Positions 41,800 to 53,551 of a stretch of DNA of 64,000 bases are shown here, piece after piece (positions within the stretch are counted from its first letter, which is position 1; every line of letters begins with the position of its first letter). A model generated the notes under the pieces. It was not told where the DNA came from. It was given only the letters and a program-made list of their open reading frames with translations, and ran no database searches. Where the stretch lies: contig OZ251228.1 of the NCBI GenBank assembly GCA_965240325.2, forward strand, positions 310,001 through 374,000, in the 5' to 3' direction. A program made the position numbers and the translations under genes. The DNA is from Rebecca billardiae RCC1528. Lineage: Eukaryota > Haptophyta.

Positions 41800-42297
41800 C
41801 TATCGTTCCGTGCTGACGACGCTGGCCATGTTCACAGAGGTGACTACGGCCAATGCCGCAGGCGCGTCGGCCGCTGCGACGCTCTTCGTCGCAGCCTGTC
41901 TTGAATCGCTCTCGCCCTCGTCCTCGCGGTCCTCGTCTGCCGCCAGCCAGCCGAGCTCTAGCGTGCCGACGAGTCCATCGATGTTGACCCAGGCGTGGTG
42001 GCGCGCGACGGCTTCGGTGGCATCGGTACCGAGCAGCTTGCGGATGTACTGCGCGCCGCCGGGGTGGAATTCGATGTACGGCACGATGTTATATACGCGG
42101 CCATTGACCGCGAGCCATCCATCCGCTGCGCTCGCGTGGCGCGCGAGCTCCTCGCGGGTGATGCAGCGCAGGGGCGCCCCGCGGCGGCCGGCGAGGTCTG
42201 GGTCGGCGTCGATGAGCTTCATCCAGTGCATTAGAGAGCGGCCGGGCTTGAGTGGCTCCCGACCGCGCCCAGAGCCCGTCGGCCCTTTCTGCGGCAT
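41800..42297 (-). CDS. Stand-alone cytochrome b5 domain protein (NCB5OR N-terminal type)
   Basis: Single exon, 165 residues from ATG 42297 (MPQKGPTGSGRGREPLKPGR); the open frame reaches farther up only through a GTG. The sequence LKPGRSLMHWMKLIDADPDL followed by ITREELARHASAADGWLAVN, VYNIVPYIEFHPGGAQYI and AVARHHAWVN matches the N-terminal b5 part of cytochrome b5 reductase 4 (NCB5OR), including the pre-domain. Heme ligands are His 78 (HPGG) and His about 101. The CS and flavin reductase domains of NCB5OR are absent; the C-terminus is an Asp/Glu- then Ala-rich tail ending ASVVSTER. It is an electron-carrier protein, partner unknown. Divergent from acetyl-CoA synthetase. Confidence 0.85.
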   Translation of the reverse strand: MPQKGPTGSGRGREPLKPGRSLMHWMKLIDADPDLAGRRGAPLRCITREELARHASAADGWLAVNGRVYNIVPYIEFHPGGAQYIRKLLGTDATEAVARHHAWVNIDGLVGTLELGWLAADEDREDEGESDSRQAATKSVAAADAPAALAVVTSVNMASVVSTER

Positions 42298-42517
42298 CTC
42301 GGCGACGGCCAGCGTATCACCACGTCCGGACGCGAGACGCGAGCCATTAATAATTGGCGAGCGTGGTCGGGCCACCGCCTGTCCGGATCCAATTACCAGT
42401 ACCCGACTAGACAGTACCAGATCGAAAATTATGCGCCCGCGGCCTTCGCGCCCATCAGCTTCATCTTCCTCGAAGGTCCCGCATCACGCCGCTGGCCCGT
42501 GCCCCTCGTCTGCCGCC
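42298..42517. promoter_or_regulatory. Bidirectional promoter region b5/ACS
   Basis: 220 bp lie between the chosen start codons of the cytochrome b5 gene (-) and acetyl-CoA synthetase (+), shrinking to 133 bp if the upstream ATG of the latter (42431) is used. It contains an AT-rich patch (TTAATAATTG) near 42348. Confidence 0.4.
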
Positions 42518-45500
42518 ATGTCGCCACACCCCGCCCAGGTCCCGGTGCCCGCGCGCGTCTCGAAGGGGTCGCACGTGTCGCGCATGTCGACGTACCAGAG
42601 CATGTACGACAAGTCCGTCAGCGACCCCGACGCCTTCTTCGGCAAGGAGGCCAAGGACCGGCTGTCGTGGATGCGCCCCTTTGAGCAGGTGCTGCAGGGC
42701 GGCTTTGCGCAGGGCGACGTGGCGTGGTTCAACGGCGGGCAGCTCAACGTCTCGGCGAACTGCCTCGACCGCCACCCCGCCGACCGCATCGCCATCATCT
42801 GGGAGGGCGACGAGCCCACCGACGTCCGGCGCATCACGTACGGCGAGGCGCTGCAGGAGACGTGCCGCTTTGCCAACGCGCTGCGCACGTGCGGCGTGAA
42901 CAAGGGCGACCGCGTCGCGATCTACATGCCGATGGTGCCCGAGGCGGCGTACGCCATGCTCGCGTGCACGCGCATCGGCGCCGTCCACTCCGTCGTCTTC
43001 GCCGGCTTCTCCGCCGAGGCGCTGCATGCGCGCATCATCGACGCGGACTGCAAGGTGGTGATCACGGCCGACCACGGGCTGCGCGGCGGCAAGGTGATCC
43101 CGCTCAAGCAGATGGTGGACGACGCGCTGAAGCGCGGCGCGCCGTCCGTCTCGCACGTCCTCGTGCACCAGCGCACGGGCAAGACCGTCCCCTTCACCAA
43201 GGGCCGCGACGTCTGGCTCCACGAGGCGATGGCCAACGAGAGGCCGGGTACGCCACGCGCGCCGCGCGCGCGCCGAGGCCATGCTTGCGGCGCGCGCGGC
43301 GCGTGCGCGCGCGGCAGGGACGGGCACGGGCCGGGCGTGGACGCTGGGTGGCGCGGCGCGAGGGGTGGCTCCGAGGGCACGCGCGGGGCCAGGGGGGAGC
43401 GGCTCGCGCGCGGCGGCCGGATGGCGGTGGCTCCGTGCGCTTGGGGTCGGGTGCGCGGGTGCCACGGCACGTCCCACCCGCGGCCATCACCGCCCAGCGA
43501 GCCACCGCGTCACTCACGCGCACGCTCCTTCCATCCCCGCGCCCAAACCGTCCCCGCCGCCCCGGCCCCGACTCTCCTGGACCTGTCCCGGACTGCCCCG
43601 GACCGCCCCGGACTGACGGCCCCGGGCCCACGCGCGCTTGCAGTCTGCCCGCCCGTCCCGTGCGAGTCGGAGGACCCGCTCTTCCTGCTGTACACCTCGG
43701 GCAGCACGGGCAAGCCCAAGGGCGTGATGCACACCACCGCGGGCTACTTGCTGTGGGCGGCTCTTACCCATTTCTATGTCTTTGACTATCGGCCGGGTGT
43801 GCGCGCGCATTTGCGCGCCGCCGAGCGCGCTCTGCGCGCCGCCGAGGCGCGTGGCCCAGGCGCGTCGCCGAGGCGGTTGGCCGAGCGCGAGGAGGGCGCG
43901 CGCGGCGCGTGGCCGACCGCCGCGCGAGCGCGCGGGCAGCTCGCGAGGCGGCGCGCCCCCTCGGCGCGTGTACCGTGCGGCACGCGACGCGCTGAGCCTT
44001 GGCTTGCGCGCCCTGCCCACTGTCGCACGCTGCGCTTCCCGCCTCCCGCGCAGGCGACGTGTACGCGTGCGTCGCTGACATCGGCTGGATCACCGGCCAC
44101 TCGTACATCGTGTACGGCCCGCTGTGCAACGGCGCGACCACGTTCATGTTCGAGTCAGTCCCCACCTATCCCGACGCTGGCCGGTGCGGCGCGCGCGCGC
44201 GCCGCGGTGCGCACGGTGGCGCGCACGCGCGCGCGGTGTGGGCGCGGCGCGCGGGCGGCGAGGCGCGCGAGCGAGCTCGTTCGCGCGTGCGCGCGTCTCG
44301 GCCCAGCCCGCCCTCACCCGAGCGCACCTGCCGCCGCCACCGCCGCCGCGCCGGCCGTGCGCGCCGCCGCGCCCGCCTGCCGCCGCGCCCGCCCGCCGCC
44401 GCCGCGCCCGCCCGCCCGCCGCCGCTCCCGCCCGCCGCCGCGCCCGCCGCAGGTACTGGGACATGGTCTCGCGGCACAAGATTACGCAATTCTACACGGC
44501 GCCGACCGCGGTGCGCGCGCTGATGAAGTTCGGCACGGAGTGCGTCAAGAAGCACGACCGCTCGTCGCTGCGCGTGCTCGGCACCGTCGGCGAGCCAATC
44601 AACCCCGAGGCTTGGAAGTGGTACTTCGAGGAGGTGGGCGACTCGCAGTGCACCATCGTCGACACCTTCTGGCAGACGGAAACAGGCGGACACATGCTCA
44701 CGGGCTTGCCGGGCTGCACGCCGATGAAGCCGGGCGCGGCCTCGCTCCCCTTCTTCGGCGTCAAGCCAGCCGTGATTGACTCGCAGGTGCGGCAGCGCGC
44801 GCGCTGCGCGGGTGCGCTCCGGCCGCGGGCGGCGCGGGCAGCGCGGTTCTGGCATCGGCTGCCGCGGTGGGCGAGCGCTTGCGCACCGCAGAGCAGCGTG
44901 CGTGCGTACCCTGTGTGTGTGCGCGCGCGCGCGCGCGCACATGGCAGCACGGCCGGGCGGGCGGGGCGGCGTGTGCTGCGGGCTCGCTTCCGTGCGCAGT
45001 CGGTCGCGTGGTTGGCGCTGCCTCCCCACCGGCCCGCGCGTGCACGCGGCCGCGGGCTCAGCACCGTTGGCCCCCGTGTGCCCGCCGCCTCGCCCCGTGC
45101 GCGCGCGCGCCCACCGCGCGCTCGGCCGGAGCAGTCCGGGAACGAGATCTCCGGCAACAGCGTCGAGGGGGTCCTGGCCATCGCGCAGCCGTGGCCCGGG
45201 ATGGCGCGCTCCGTCTATGGCGACCACAAGCGCTACATGGAGACCTACCTCAAGCCGTACGCCAACTTCTACTTCACCGGCGACGGTGCGCTGGCGCGCG
45301 CGCGCGCGGCGCGCCCGCGCGCCCGCGCGCCTCGCCTGCCGCCGCGCGCGGGTCGGGCGGGACGCGCGCGCCGCGCCGCGCCGCGCATGTAGCGGGCGCC
45401 CGCGACGGCACCCCGCGCGCGGCGGCGTGCGGCGCTCACGCGCACGCCACCCCCTTCGCAGGCTGCCGCCGTGACGAGGACGGCTACCTGTGGATTACTG

Positions 45501-46495
45501 GCCGCGTGGACGACGTGCTGAACGTCTCGGGGCATCGGCTGGGCACTGCTGAGATCGAGTCGGCGCTGGTGACGCACGCGGCGTGCGTCGAGGCCGCGGT
45601 GGTCGGGATCCCGCACGACATCAAGGGCGTCGGTATCTTTGCGTACTGCATCCTCGCCGACGGCTTCGAGGCATCCGACGCGCTCGTGAAGGATCTCAAG
45701 GGTGCGCGCGCACGCGCGCACGCGCGCACGGGCGCACGGGCGGAGGCGGCGCGCCACGCCGCGCCGCGCCAGGGAGGGCGGCTGTCCCGCGCGCCTCGGC
45801 CGCGCCCGGCACGCGATGCGTCGCGCGGCGCGTGCGCGCCGGCGTGCGGCAGCTTCGAGGGGCGCGCGTGCCGTGGCACCCACCGCCGACTCTGAGGCGC
45901 TCCGCGGCTCGGGGCCCAGCAGCACGCAAGCCCAGTCAGCCTGTCTGTGGCTCGGTCGCGAGAAGCGAGACGCGAGACGCAGGACGCTCACAGTGGCCGC
46001 GCCGAACGCGCGCCCCGCGCAGGCGCCGTGCGCAAGGAGATTGGCGGCATCGCCACGCCCGACATGATCATCTGCACCAACGGCCTGCCCAAGACGCGCT
46101 CGGGCAAAATCATGCGCCGGGTGCGCGGGCGGGCGCGCGCGCGGCCATGCGCCGCACCCGCGCCCCGCGCGCGCCGCCGCGCGGCTGAGCCGCGCTCGCG
46201 TCCGCACTGCGCGCGCGGCGCGGCGCATGGCGCGCAGATCCTGCGCAAGATCGCGTGTGGCGAGGCGGACCAGCTCGGTGACGTGTCCACCCTCGCAGAC
46301 CCGTCGATCGTGCCCGCCCTGATCGCCAAGGTCGAGCAGGCCAACGACCCCAACGCTCAGGTGACCACGCCGCCGGCCGCGGGCGGCGCCGCGCCGTCCG
46401 CGCCGTCCGGGCGGCCCACTGCAGCCGAGGTCCCTCCAGTGGTGAAGAAGGGCTCCTCGATGGGAGGCATCTTCTCCTGGTTCACCTTCTCCTGA
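42518..46495 (+). CDS. ACS: Acetyl-CoA synthetase, AMP-forming, 8 exons
   Basis: Makes acetyl-CoA from acetate, ATP and CoA. Exons 42518-43247, 43644-43796, 44054-44183, 44453-44786, 45135-45285, 45462-45701, 46023-46120 and 46238-46495 join in frame to 697 residues, close to other ACS enzymes. All seven introns are GT-AG (117-396 nt) and full of (GC)n. Motifs in order: [17 protein letters not shown], the P-loop [96 protein letters not shown] and [11 protein letters not shown]. The catalytic lysine, the acetylation site in this family, is about residue 608. A second ATG at 42431 would add 29 Ser/Pro-rich residues that could be a targeting extension. The C-terminus carries an extra Pro/Ala-rich tail ending SWFTFS. 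Enzyme identity is very firm. Confidence 0.96.
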
Positions 46496-47773
46496 GGGGG
46501 GGCGTTCTCCTGAGGTGGGCGCCGGGAGCGGCGCCGCCGCCCCGCGCGGCGCACCGCCCCGCCTGGCGCGGCTACCACAATGCCTGCGGCCACGCGGGTG
46601 GGCGCGGCTGCGGCCGGGCACGTGAACACTCGGGCGCCGCCGGGGCCGGGCCTTGCGCTGGCGCGCCGCCCGGCGGAACGATCGACGGCCCTCGGCCGCC
46701 GTGCGGCGCGCGGCGCTCACGCGCGCGCTACCCACGCCCGCCCACGCGTGCGCGACCGCTGGACCGCCAGGACCCGGACGTGAAACGGCAGAAGACCTGG
46801 TAGTGGTAGTGATGGCAACCCCCCGCCCGACCGACAATGCGGACGGACGTGTGACCCGTGATGATGCAGCACACTTCGTCCCTCCCCAGCCGCAGCCCAG
46901 CCCCGGACAAGCAACTGGCGCGGCCGCAGCGCACGCACTGTATTCAGGGGCCCCACCCGACTGGCACCGCTCCGTCGGCATGTCCCGCCCGCCGCGGCCG
47001 CGGCGGCAGAGCAGGCACTGATGACGACTGGCAGGCGCCTCCTGTTTACCTGACGGTACGGGCAGACACTGTCACTAGGTCTAGGACCGTCACCGTGTGC
47101 GCCTGACAGTGTCGGTGATCGCCGGAGTGACCGTCGGGAGTGAGACTGACCGGTCCGGCTGCGGATCGTCGTCCGTCAATTAAATAATGACTACGACATT
47201 GCAATATAAATGTTTGATGACAAATATTATTCGCGGCATATCATTCCGCCACGTTCACTGTTCAGAAGTGTTTAGCCGCCGCACACGGTTTGGAGTTCCG
47301 CTGCGGCCGGGGGGGGCGCGGGCCGGGCCCGCACTCGGCCACTCGCGGCGGGGCGGGCGGCCCGACCGCGCGGGCCGCCCGGCGCCAGCGGTTACACCGG
47401 GCTGCGGCACGGCAGGATCAGATCCGAACACGGAACAATAATCACCTCGTCAGTCATCATCATCATCATGATCAGCGGCGCCGCGCGACACGCGCGACTT
47501 GTGTGAGCTCCCGCCGGTGGAGTCAGTCAGCGATGCGTGCGCGCGCGCGCGCGCTGGCGCGCCCTCCTGCCGGCACGCGCCCGAGCAGCAGTCGTCATTT
47601 CCAGCCAGTCATCCGGCTCCGATGTCGCGGGCGTATCCTGGCCCGCATGCCTCCATCGCAACTAGCCGCGCCACGACCACCTCCGAGCGGGCGCGCAGGC
47701 CGCGCTGCTCTCGGTCTCGGAGGGGCGGCGAAGGCTGAGCGCACGAGGTACCCACGGGTACTCACGTGGGTAC
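46496..47773. other. Intergenic region
   Basis: About 1.3 kb, GC-rich at both ends and AT-rich near 47.18-47.26 kb. No conserved gene is recognised; 3' flanks of ACS (+) and cyclin (-). Confidence 0.5.
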
Positions 47774-49000
47774 TCACGTGCACGTCCCAGAGGTCCGGAT
47801 TCTGCTGCGCATGATGCGCGGCCTGCAGAACATGGGCGGCTCTGAGACGGGCACGGATGCCGCGGGCAGCCAGCCGCCGCCCGCCGCGTGCCGCTTAGCC
47901 GCGTTGATCTCCGTGGGCGCGCTCTTCTCCATCGAGCCGAGGGAGCCAGAGCGCGTGCGCCGGATCGTTCGGCCGGTCGGCCGGTTGGTCGCATCACACA
48001 GGCACGAGTCATCCGCAGGCGCCTGCACGGGCGTGATCGGCGTCTCGGGCGTCGGCGCGACTTCGAGGAGGTCGCGGACCTGCGGCATGGTCACGGCGCG
48101 CGGCACGAACTCCTCCGCTGGCGGCCGCGGCGTCGGCAGCACCACCGTCGGCACCGCGACTGCCTCCGGCACCGGCGTCGGCGCGGCCGCAGCCGCGGGT
48201 GCGGGCGCGCCAAGCGAGCGCCACTGCTCCGCCAGCCGCTTGTGCACGTGGGAGAACTCGTCGTTGCCGATGTCGAGCTCCCAGTCGAACATCTCGACGA
48301 GCCTCACCTCGAATCGGCCGAACACGCTCACCACCGCCGCCCCGACGCTCGCGAGGATTTCGTCATTCTGCTTGAGGTGCTTCATGCGCAGGCCAGTGTC
48401 AAAGTGCAGCTTTGAGACGAGCACGACTGTGACGAGCACGAGCGTCTTGACGGCGCACGGCGGGATGGCGGGGATTGCGTCGTCGGCCACGTCGTCTTCT
48501 TGGCTGCGTAACAACGCCACGACCCGCTCGATGAACACGAGTGCAACAATCAGCGCCTGCAGCCAGAGTCGGCGGGTCGCGGAGTGCCGCGGTGGGCGCA
48601 AGTGTCAGGCGCTGGCGCAGAGGGCGGGGGGCGGGGGGGGGGGAGCGGGAGCGGGGGGCAAACGGGCGCGCACCTCGGGCTCAAGGTGACCCGTGCGAAT
48701 GATGGCCTCCAGCAGATGGCAGATTCCCTCGACTGAGCCGTCGGCAGGTGCGGCAGCGTGTGCGTCCGCCCCGTCGCTTCCAGTCGCGGAGAAGGTCCGC
48801 GCGTCGAACTCGCGCAGCACGTCTGGCACGGCGACGTCGCGCGACGCGACGTGCGCCGCGATGGCGGATGCTACCACTGAGGGCAGCTCGCTGTGCGGTA
48901 TTTCGCACCGCGCCTCTGCGCAGAACGATGCCACGGCGGTGGGCGCTGCGACGGCCGGCGGCTGCTGAGTCATTGCGCGACGGTCGGCGGAGTGGCACAT
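47774..49000 (-). CDS. Cyclin-box protein (PHO80/P-type-like)
   Basis: Two exons, 49000-48674 and 48556-47774, with a 117-nt GTGCG...CAG intron containing a long C-rich pyrimidine tract, encode 369 residues. ATG at 48973 is an alternative start. Splicing joins HLLEAIIRTGHLEPE to ALIVALVFIERVVALLRSQE. The cyclin box continues CAVKTLVLVTVVLVSKLHFD...SVGAAVVSVFGRFEVRLVEMFDWELDI, matching the helix pattern of the cyclin fold, with the P-type/PHO80 order (LIVALVFIER; A-K-F/H-D). The C-terminal ~170 residues are Pro/Ala-rich with no domain seen. Probably activates a cyclin-dependent kinase; nutrient or cell-cycle role not assignable. Confidence 0.75.
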
Positions 49001-49380
49001 CGAGTTCGGGACGAGCTTTGCCGGTTAGTGGGGTTGCGGCTGCGGCCGTAAGATTGCGCGAAAGATAAGCGGCTGATTCAAGATGGTCTATCAATTGGCC
49101 GCTGAACCGGCAGTCGGCTGCGGGGATTCATGAATGACGAGATCCCCGCGCGCTGTTTAGCACCCGCCAGCCGCCACCGAGGTTGAGATTTCATTGGCTC
49201 ACTCTAAGATTGAAGGTGGAGATTCCGATGAATCCCGTTACTACACGACTCCTCGGGAACATCAAGATGCACTGATTTCATCTCTGAATAGTAGCGAACG
49301 AAGGCGCGCGAAGGCGCGCGCGCGCCCGGCGGCTCGTCACTGAAAAGGAGCCCGCGATGCGCGAGTCTTTGAGTGATGCA
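49001..49380. other. Intergenic region
   Basis: About 380 bp of mixed composition; no gene recognised. Confidence 0.45.
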
Positions 49381-50324
49381 TCATGCATGCGCGAACAGGC
49401 ACACGCCGCGCACCTCGATCGACTCGCGCGGCGGCGCGTCGGGTGGGCTCGACGGGTCGGCGAAGGCGCTGTCAGCACGAACGGCGCAGGCACGCCCCCG
49501 CCGCGCGCGTCCAACGAATCCCACGCCTTGAGGAGGATCACCTCGCCCGGCGACATCTCCCGAAAGTAGTGCCACGCGTGCGCGCGCGAAGGACGAGAGA
49601 AGTAGTTCTCCCCCACGCGGTCGGCGTAGTGGACCTCTAAGCTGACGAGCTCTTCAGAACGGATGGTGCTCGCGTCGCACAGCGCGAGCGGCCTCTCGCA
49701 TACCGTCGAGATGGGGCGCCACACGTTCACGAGAGCGAACCCTTCGCCGTCGACGCCAGACGAAGAGCGCTCCGCGTCCGCGGCGGTGAGCAAGGGCTCC
49801 TCGATCCGGCGGATATAGTTGCGTCTGGGAGCCCCCGCCAGCTGCCGCACACGCCGGGGCGCACTGCCCGCCGTGAAGTCGCCGTGGACGATCGGTGCAG
49901 GCGCCTGCACGGCGCCGCCGCCTGCGAGCTGCTGCTGAGCAGCGCAGCCAGCCTCCGAACGCACATTGTGGTCGAAGGCGCGGACGAAGTTGGCGCCGGT
50001 CACATCGCGCACGAGCCGCTCGCGCGCCAGGCGGTAGCGCTCCACGATGGAGTCCTGCGTGTAGAAGTCGATGCCAAGATCGGCCATCGGCGTGCGGCGC
50101 AGCTCAAAGCCGTGCACGCCGAGCGTGTGACCTCGGCCGCGCGCGTTGTGCACGAGCGTCCGCGTGGATGCCCATACCACGCCCTCGAGCACCTCATCGG
50201 TCCCCTGCACGTCACGTCGCGTGCGCACCACGGGCACACTGTCGGCCACGTAGTTGAGGGTCGCCTTGACCGAGTCGATTGCGCCTTTTGCATCGCGCAC
50301 CACGCGACCATCCGCCGCCGGCAT
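49381..50324 (-). CDS. CmcJ/AsaB-type hydroxylase-methyltransferase family protein, one-base frameshift
   Basis: Start MPAADGRVVRDAKGAIDSVK. The reading frame shows the family core: GFELRRTPMADLGIDFYTQD, PIVHGDFTAGSAPRRVRQL, FALVNVWRPISTVCERPLAL, CDASTIRSEELVSLEVHY and HAWHYFREMSPGEVILLKAW. The family's expected C-terminal signature, SAFADPSSPPDAPPRESIEV, is present in the next frame, ending at a stop at 49381. The switch is at about 49468-49475, where one base is missing; without it the frame runs on to 49278 with no homology. Members are fungal and bacterial secondary-metabolism proteins related to CmcJ of cephamycin synthesis; biochemical role here unknown. Either a pseudogene or a sequencing deletion. 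Confidence 0.8.
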
Positions 50325-50671
50325 CGTCGGCCATCAGTGCGGCGTGGTCGCTGTGGCGGCGCAGCGGGCGAGTGAGCCACACGCGAGCACGGCGTAACGG
50401 GCCAGGACCCGCAGGTGGTGGGCAGGGGCATGCCGACGCGCTGGAGCCATGCTGGTCGACCATCACACCGGCCAGGATGCGGGTGGACGTTACAGATACT
50501 GTATGATAGTATGGGGGTAGTGATGGCAATACTACTTTTGTGGCGCCGTAATCACGCCTTAATTAACCAAGTGTGCACGTTATTATCATTATTTTTATAA
50601 AACATAGTGTGCACGTTATCATAAAACATAACGTTCGCACGTCTTCGCAGCAGGGCTGTGCAGTGGGGCGC
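50325..50671. other. Intergenic region, probable shared promoter
   Basis: About 350 bp between divergent start codons of the CmcJ-like (-) and PNPOx-like (+) genes; AT-richer in the right half. No gene seen. Confidence 0.45.
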
Positions 50672-51412
50672 ATGCACGCCCAGCGCGCATACGCCACTGT
50701 CGCTTTAGCGCTAATCGCCACCGCACCTATGCAGCCAGCGGCGCTCTCGAGCGTGCAGGCGCCGAGCAAGCTTCTCTGGCGTGCGCGCCTTGATCAGTCG
50801 ATCGCGCGCTCGCGCAAGGTGCGCGGTGCGAATTTCGTGCAGCTTGCCACTGTGGATGCGAGCGGCGCGCCGCACGTGCGCACTGTTGTCTTCCGGGGCT
50901 TCGAGCCCGCGGCGTGCGAGGCGGGATGTGTCATGCGCATGATCACCGACACGCGCTCCGACAAGGTGAGCCAGCTGGCCGCCAACCCAAGAGCAGAGCT
51001 CGTATGGTGGTTTGCGCGTTCGAGCGAGCAATACCGCGTCAGCGGACCGGTCCAGCTCGTGGGTGCGGCGCCGAGCGGGCCCGACGCCGAGGCTCTACTG
51101 GGCGCGCGGAGAGCGCAGTGGGGCAACCTGTCGGACCAAGCTCGTGAGCAGTTCTTCGGCCCACCACCTGGCATGCCCATCGGCAGCGCATCGGCCAGCG
51201 ACGGTGCGGGCGCTGTGCCCGCGGGCGGTCGCGGCGATGATGGCAAAGTGCTGCCGCCGCCCGAGTGCTTCGCGCTGCTGCTCTTGCGCCCTAGGCGTGT
51301 GGACTATCTCTGCCTCAACGGCAATGAGCGGTACATCGACGTGCGCGTGGAGGGCGCAGCCAGCGACACGTCGCTCGCAGAGGCATGGACGACCACGCAC
51401 GTTGTTGGCTAG
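50672..51412 (+). CDS. PNPOx-like FMN-binding protein (Alr4036 type)
   Basis: Single exon, 246 residues from ATG 50672; the open frame upstream begins with GTG. An N-terminal hydrophobic stretch (YATVALALIATAPMQPAAL) could be a targeting sequence. The split-barrel flavin-binding fold is visible in ARSRKVRGANFVQLATVDAS, PHVRTVVFRGF, MITDTRSDKVSQLAANPRAE and LVWWFARSSEQYRVSGPVQL, and the C-terminal part ECFALLLLRPRRVDYLCLNG. This is the pyridoxamine 5'-phosphate oxidase-related Alr4036 family of cyanobacteria and plants; many members bind FMN but lack proven PNP oxidase activity. Vitamin B6 metabolism or flavin redox is possible, not shown. Confidence 0.85.
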   Translation: MHAQRAYATVALALIATAPMQPAALSSVQAPSKLLWRARLDQSIARSRKVRGANFVQLATVDASGAPHVRTVVFRGFEPAACEAGCVMRMITDTRSDKVSQLAANPRAELVWWFARSSEQYRVSGPVQLVGAAPSGPDAEALLGARRAQWGNLSDQAREQFFGPPPGMPIGSASASDGAGAVPAGGRGDDGKVLPPPECFALLLLRPRRVDYLCLNGNERYIDVRVEGAASDTSLAEAWTTTHVVG

Positions 51413-52061
51413 CAACTTCGTCCGCGCCAGCGCGCCTTAGCGGCAGTGACTAAGACTGCATGAGTTACAAGCAGTTATTCAGTGCTTCGGACTGAAATCG
51501 CCCCGGGCTCGACCTGCCGCCTGGGATTCATGCACGTATACTGGCCGATGGCGATAGCCGATACGTCAGGGCACACGGTCCGCGCCGCTTGGCAGGCTGC
51601 CGGAGAGCCGAGCAGAATATTAGAATAAGAATTATACCGCGTATCCGAGCATTCCGTCGAGCTCAAGACGGCCCGCGGACTCAGTAACATTCACAATCAC
51701 AGAGTCCGATACTATAGTCAGTAGACGCGGGCGGAGAGAGAGAGCGAATATAAGCAGACGGTCAGTACGCGGTCGTGCGACTCAGGCATGGCCGCCGATT
51801 ATCAGCATACCATGATGACAGATACTGTAAGTAAAGTATTATACTGCAAGGGCCCTTGACTAGCTACAGTTTACTATGTCGTTTTAACGTCGGCACAGTA
51901 AAGCACTATATTATTCTGGTGAACACAGCTTTAAACAATTTTAATTCGTGAGAAAGCCCTGGGAGACCCAGCTCCGACCCCCTTTAATTGGTTGTCCAAT
52001 ACTGCTGTCCCAAGTAATACCGGAGTAGGAATACGAACAATGGGGCCTCAAACGTTTTTTG

Positions 52062-52160
52062 ATTAGGCACGCCTCGGGAATCGAGAACGCACTTGGTTAA
52101 TTTTTGCGCCAATTAGGGCACGCCTCGGGAATCGAAGCGCATGTGGTTAATTTTTGCGCG
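52062..52160. repeat. ~50-nt tandem repeat, two units
   Basis: Units at 52062-52111 and 52112-52160 share ATTAGG(G)CACGCCTCGG and GTTAATTTTTGCGC. A few substitutions and a single-base indel separate them. Confidence 0.85.
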
Positions 52161-53147
52161 CGCCGCATAGAGATGTCGTTGCGATTCCCACAAATCTGGC
52201 GGCGATCTTAGCGGTACCCCCTTACCCAGTTCATACCGCCTATACAATACGGTAACGGTACGGACCTGGCGCGCCTCGCCGTGCACCCGCACGAGGCCAC
52301 GCGCCCCGGCGCGCGCGCGCCCGCGGCCTCGCACCCAAACTGCGAGACGCCGGCAGCGCTCGACGCGTGCCTCGCGCAGCGCGGCTGGCGAGCACGCTGA
52401 ACGGCGTGGACGAGGCGCGCAACGCGGAGCGCCGCGAGGGTCACGCCGCGCGTCGAGCCGAACCGCGCGCGGCGCGCGAGGCCGCCGGGACCGACGCGGT
52501 CGCGCGCCATCTGGGCGTACGGCGGCAGCAGCGCGCACGACGTGCGGACTGCAGTTGCTGCACGACTACCACGCGTCGATGGCCGACGCGCGCACGCACG
52601 GCGTGATCGGTGCGTGCCGTTGCCGTGCCGCCGTGCCCGAGCGGCCGTGCGCAGCGACGACTGCATCGACTGCATCGACGCGCGCCTCGCTGGCGCCTCG
52701 GTGGGCCTTGCAGAACTGGGAGAGCCACGCTGCCGCACCTGGCTAATGGCTAAATCGCACACGCGACGCGCGAAGACGCGGCAGCTCGGATGATACCGTT
52801 AGTCAGCGCTGAACGGCCAACTCGTCTCATCCGTCATCGTCGTCGGGTCTGCCGGCCCTGGCAAGCTTCTCCGTCGCGTCCTAGACGCGCTGTGTTCGAC
52901 CAGCCCCACCGGGAAAAGGCCGCTAGGCCCCCGCTGTTTAAAGTATCGTCGTCTGGCAGCAGCATATATCGATTGGCAAACGAAAGGTCGTGCATGCTTG
53001 CTGATGACTTCGATTATTTTGCTGGGAGCGCGAGTTTCTCAGTGTTCTTTCGTCGCGTCCCGGTGTTTCCAGAAGCGCAAGCGGCACTTCGATTCGATTC
53101 GATTTGACGAAGCTGATTCGATCGCATGCGCATGCGTTTTCTCCAAG

Positions 53148-53372
53148 GTTCATGATGATGATGCATCTACCCATAGGGTTGACCAATAAGTGCGCACCCT
53201 GTGCAACTAAGTATTAGCACCGGAGAGCATTGATGATCGACCAAACGTGAGATGCTTCGATCGTTCATGATGATGCTGATGCATCCACACGGATCTGCAC
53301 TATTCAAGTAACAGTACCGGAAAGCATTGATGATCGACGACCGTTCGTCCAAACGTCAGATGCTCGTCAGAT
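53148..53372. repeat. Diverged ~110-nt tandem duplication
   Basis: Two neighbouring segments, 53148-53264 and 53265-53372, share in order TTCATGATGATG, GATGCATC, ACCGGA(G/A)AGCATTGATG, ATGATCGAC and CCAAACGT(G/C)AGATGCT. Indels and substitutions lie between these blocks. Confidence 0.7.
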
Positions 53373-53551
53373 GCTACGATTGATTTTGATCCGGGTTTTT
53401 TCCTTCCCAGAACACGTCGATCTGCAGAGTGCAGTTCCCTCCAGTCCAGATTTCCTCGCCGGCTCCAGACGACACAGGCGACTCCGGCGTACGCGGGCGC
53501 GCTCAACCGCGTCCTGGCCTTTGTTGAGCATAGCAATCGCGGCGGCCTCGA

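Larger units (their letters stand above)
51413..53551. other. Long intergenic region with small tandem repeats
   Basis: About 2.1 kb. AT-rich from 51.45 to 52.2 kb, a GC-rich island at 52.26-52.75 kb with no resolvable gene, then AT-rich with two tandem repeats listed separately. Confidence 0.5.

Noticed and set aside
52255-52793. Possible small spliced CHCH-type gene (HPNCETPAALDACLAQRG; DDCIDCIDARLAG)
   Set aside because: Cysteine spacing does not fit CX9C, frames do not join by clear introns, and the two pieces lie in different frames.
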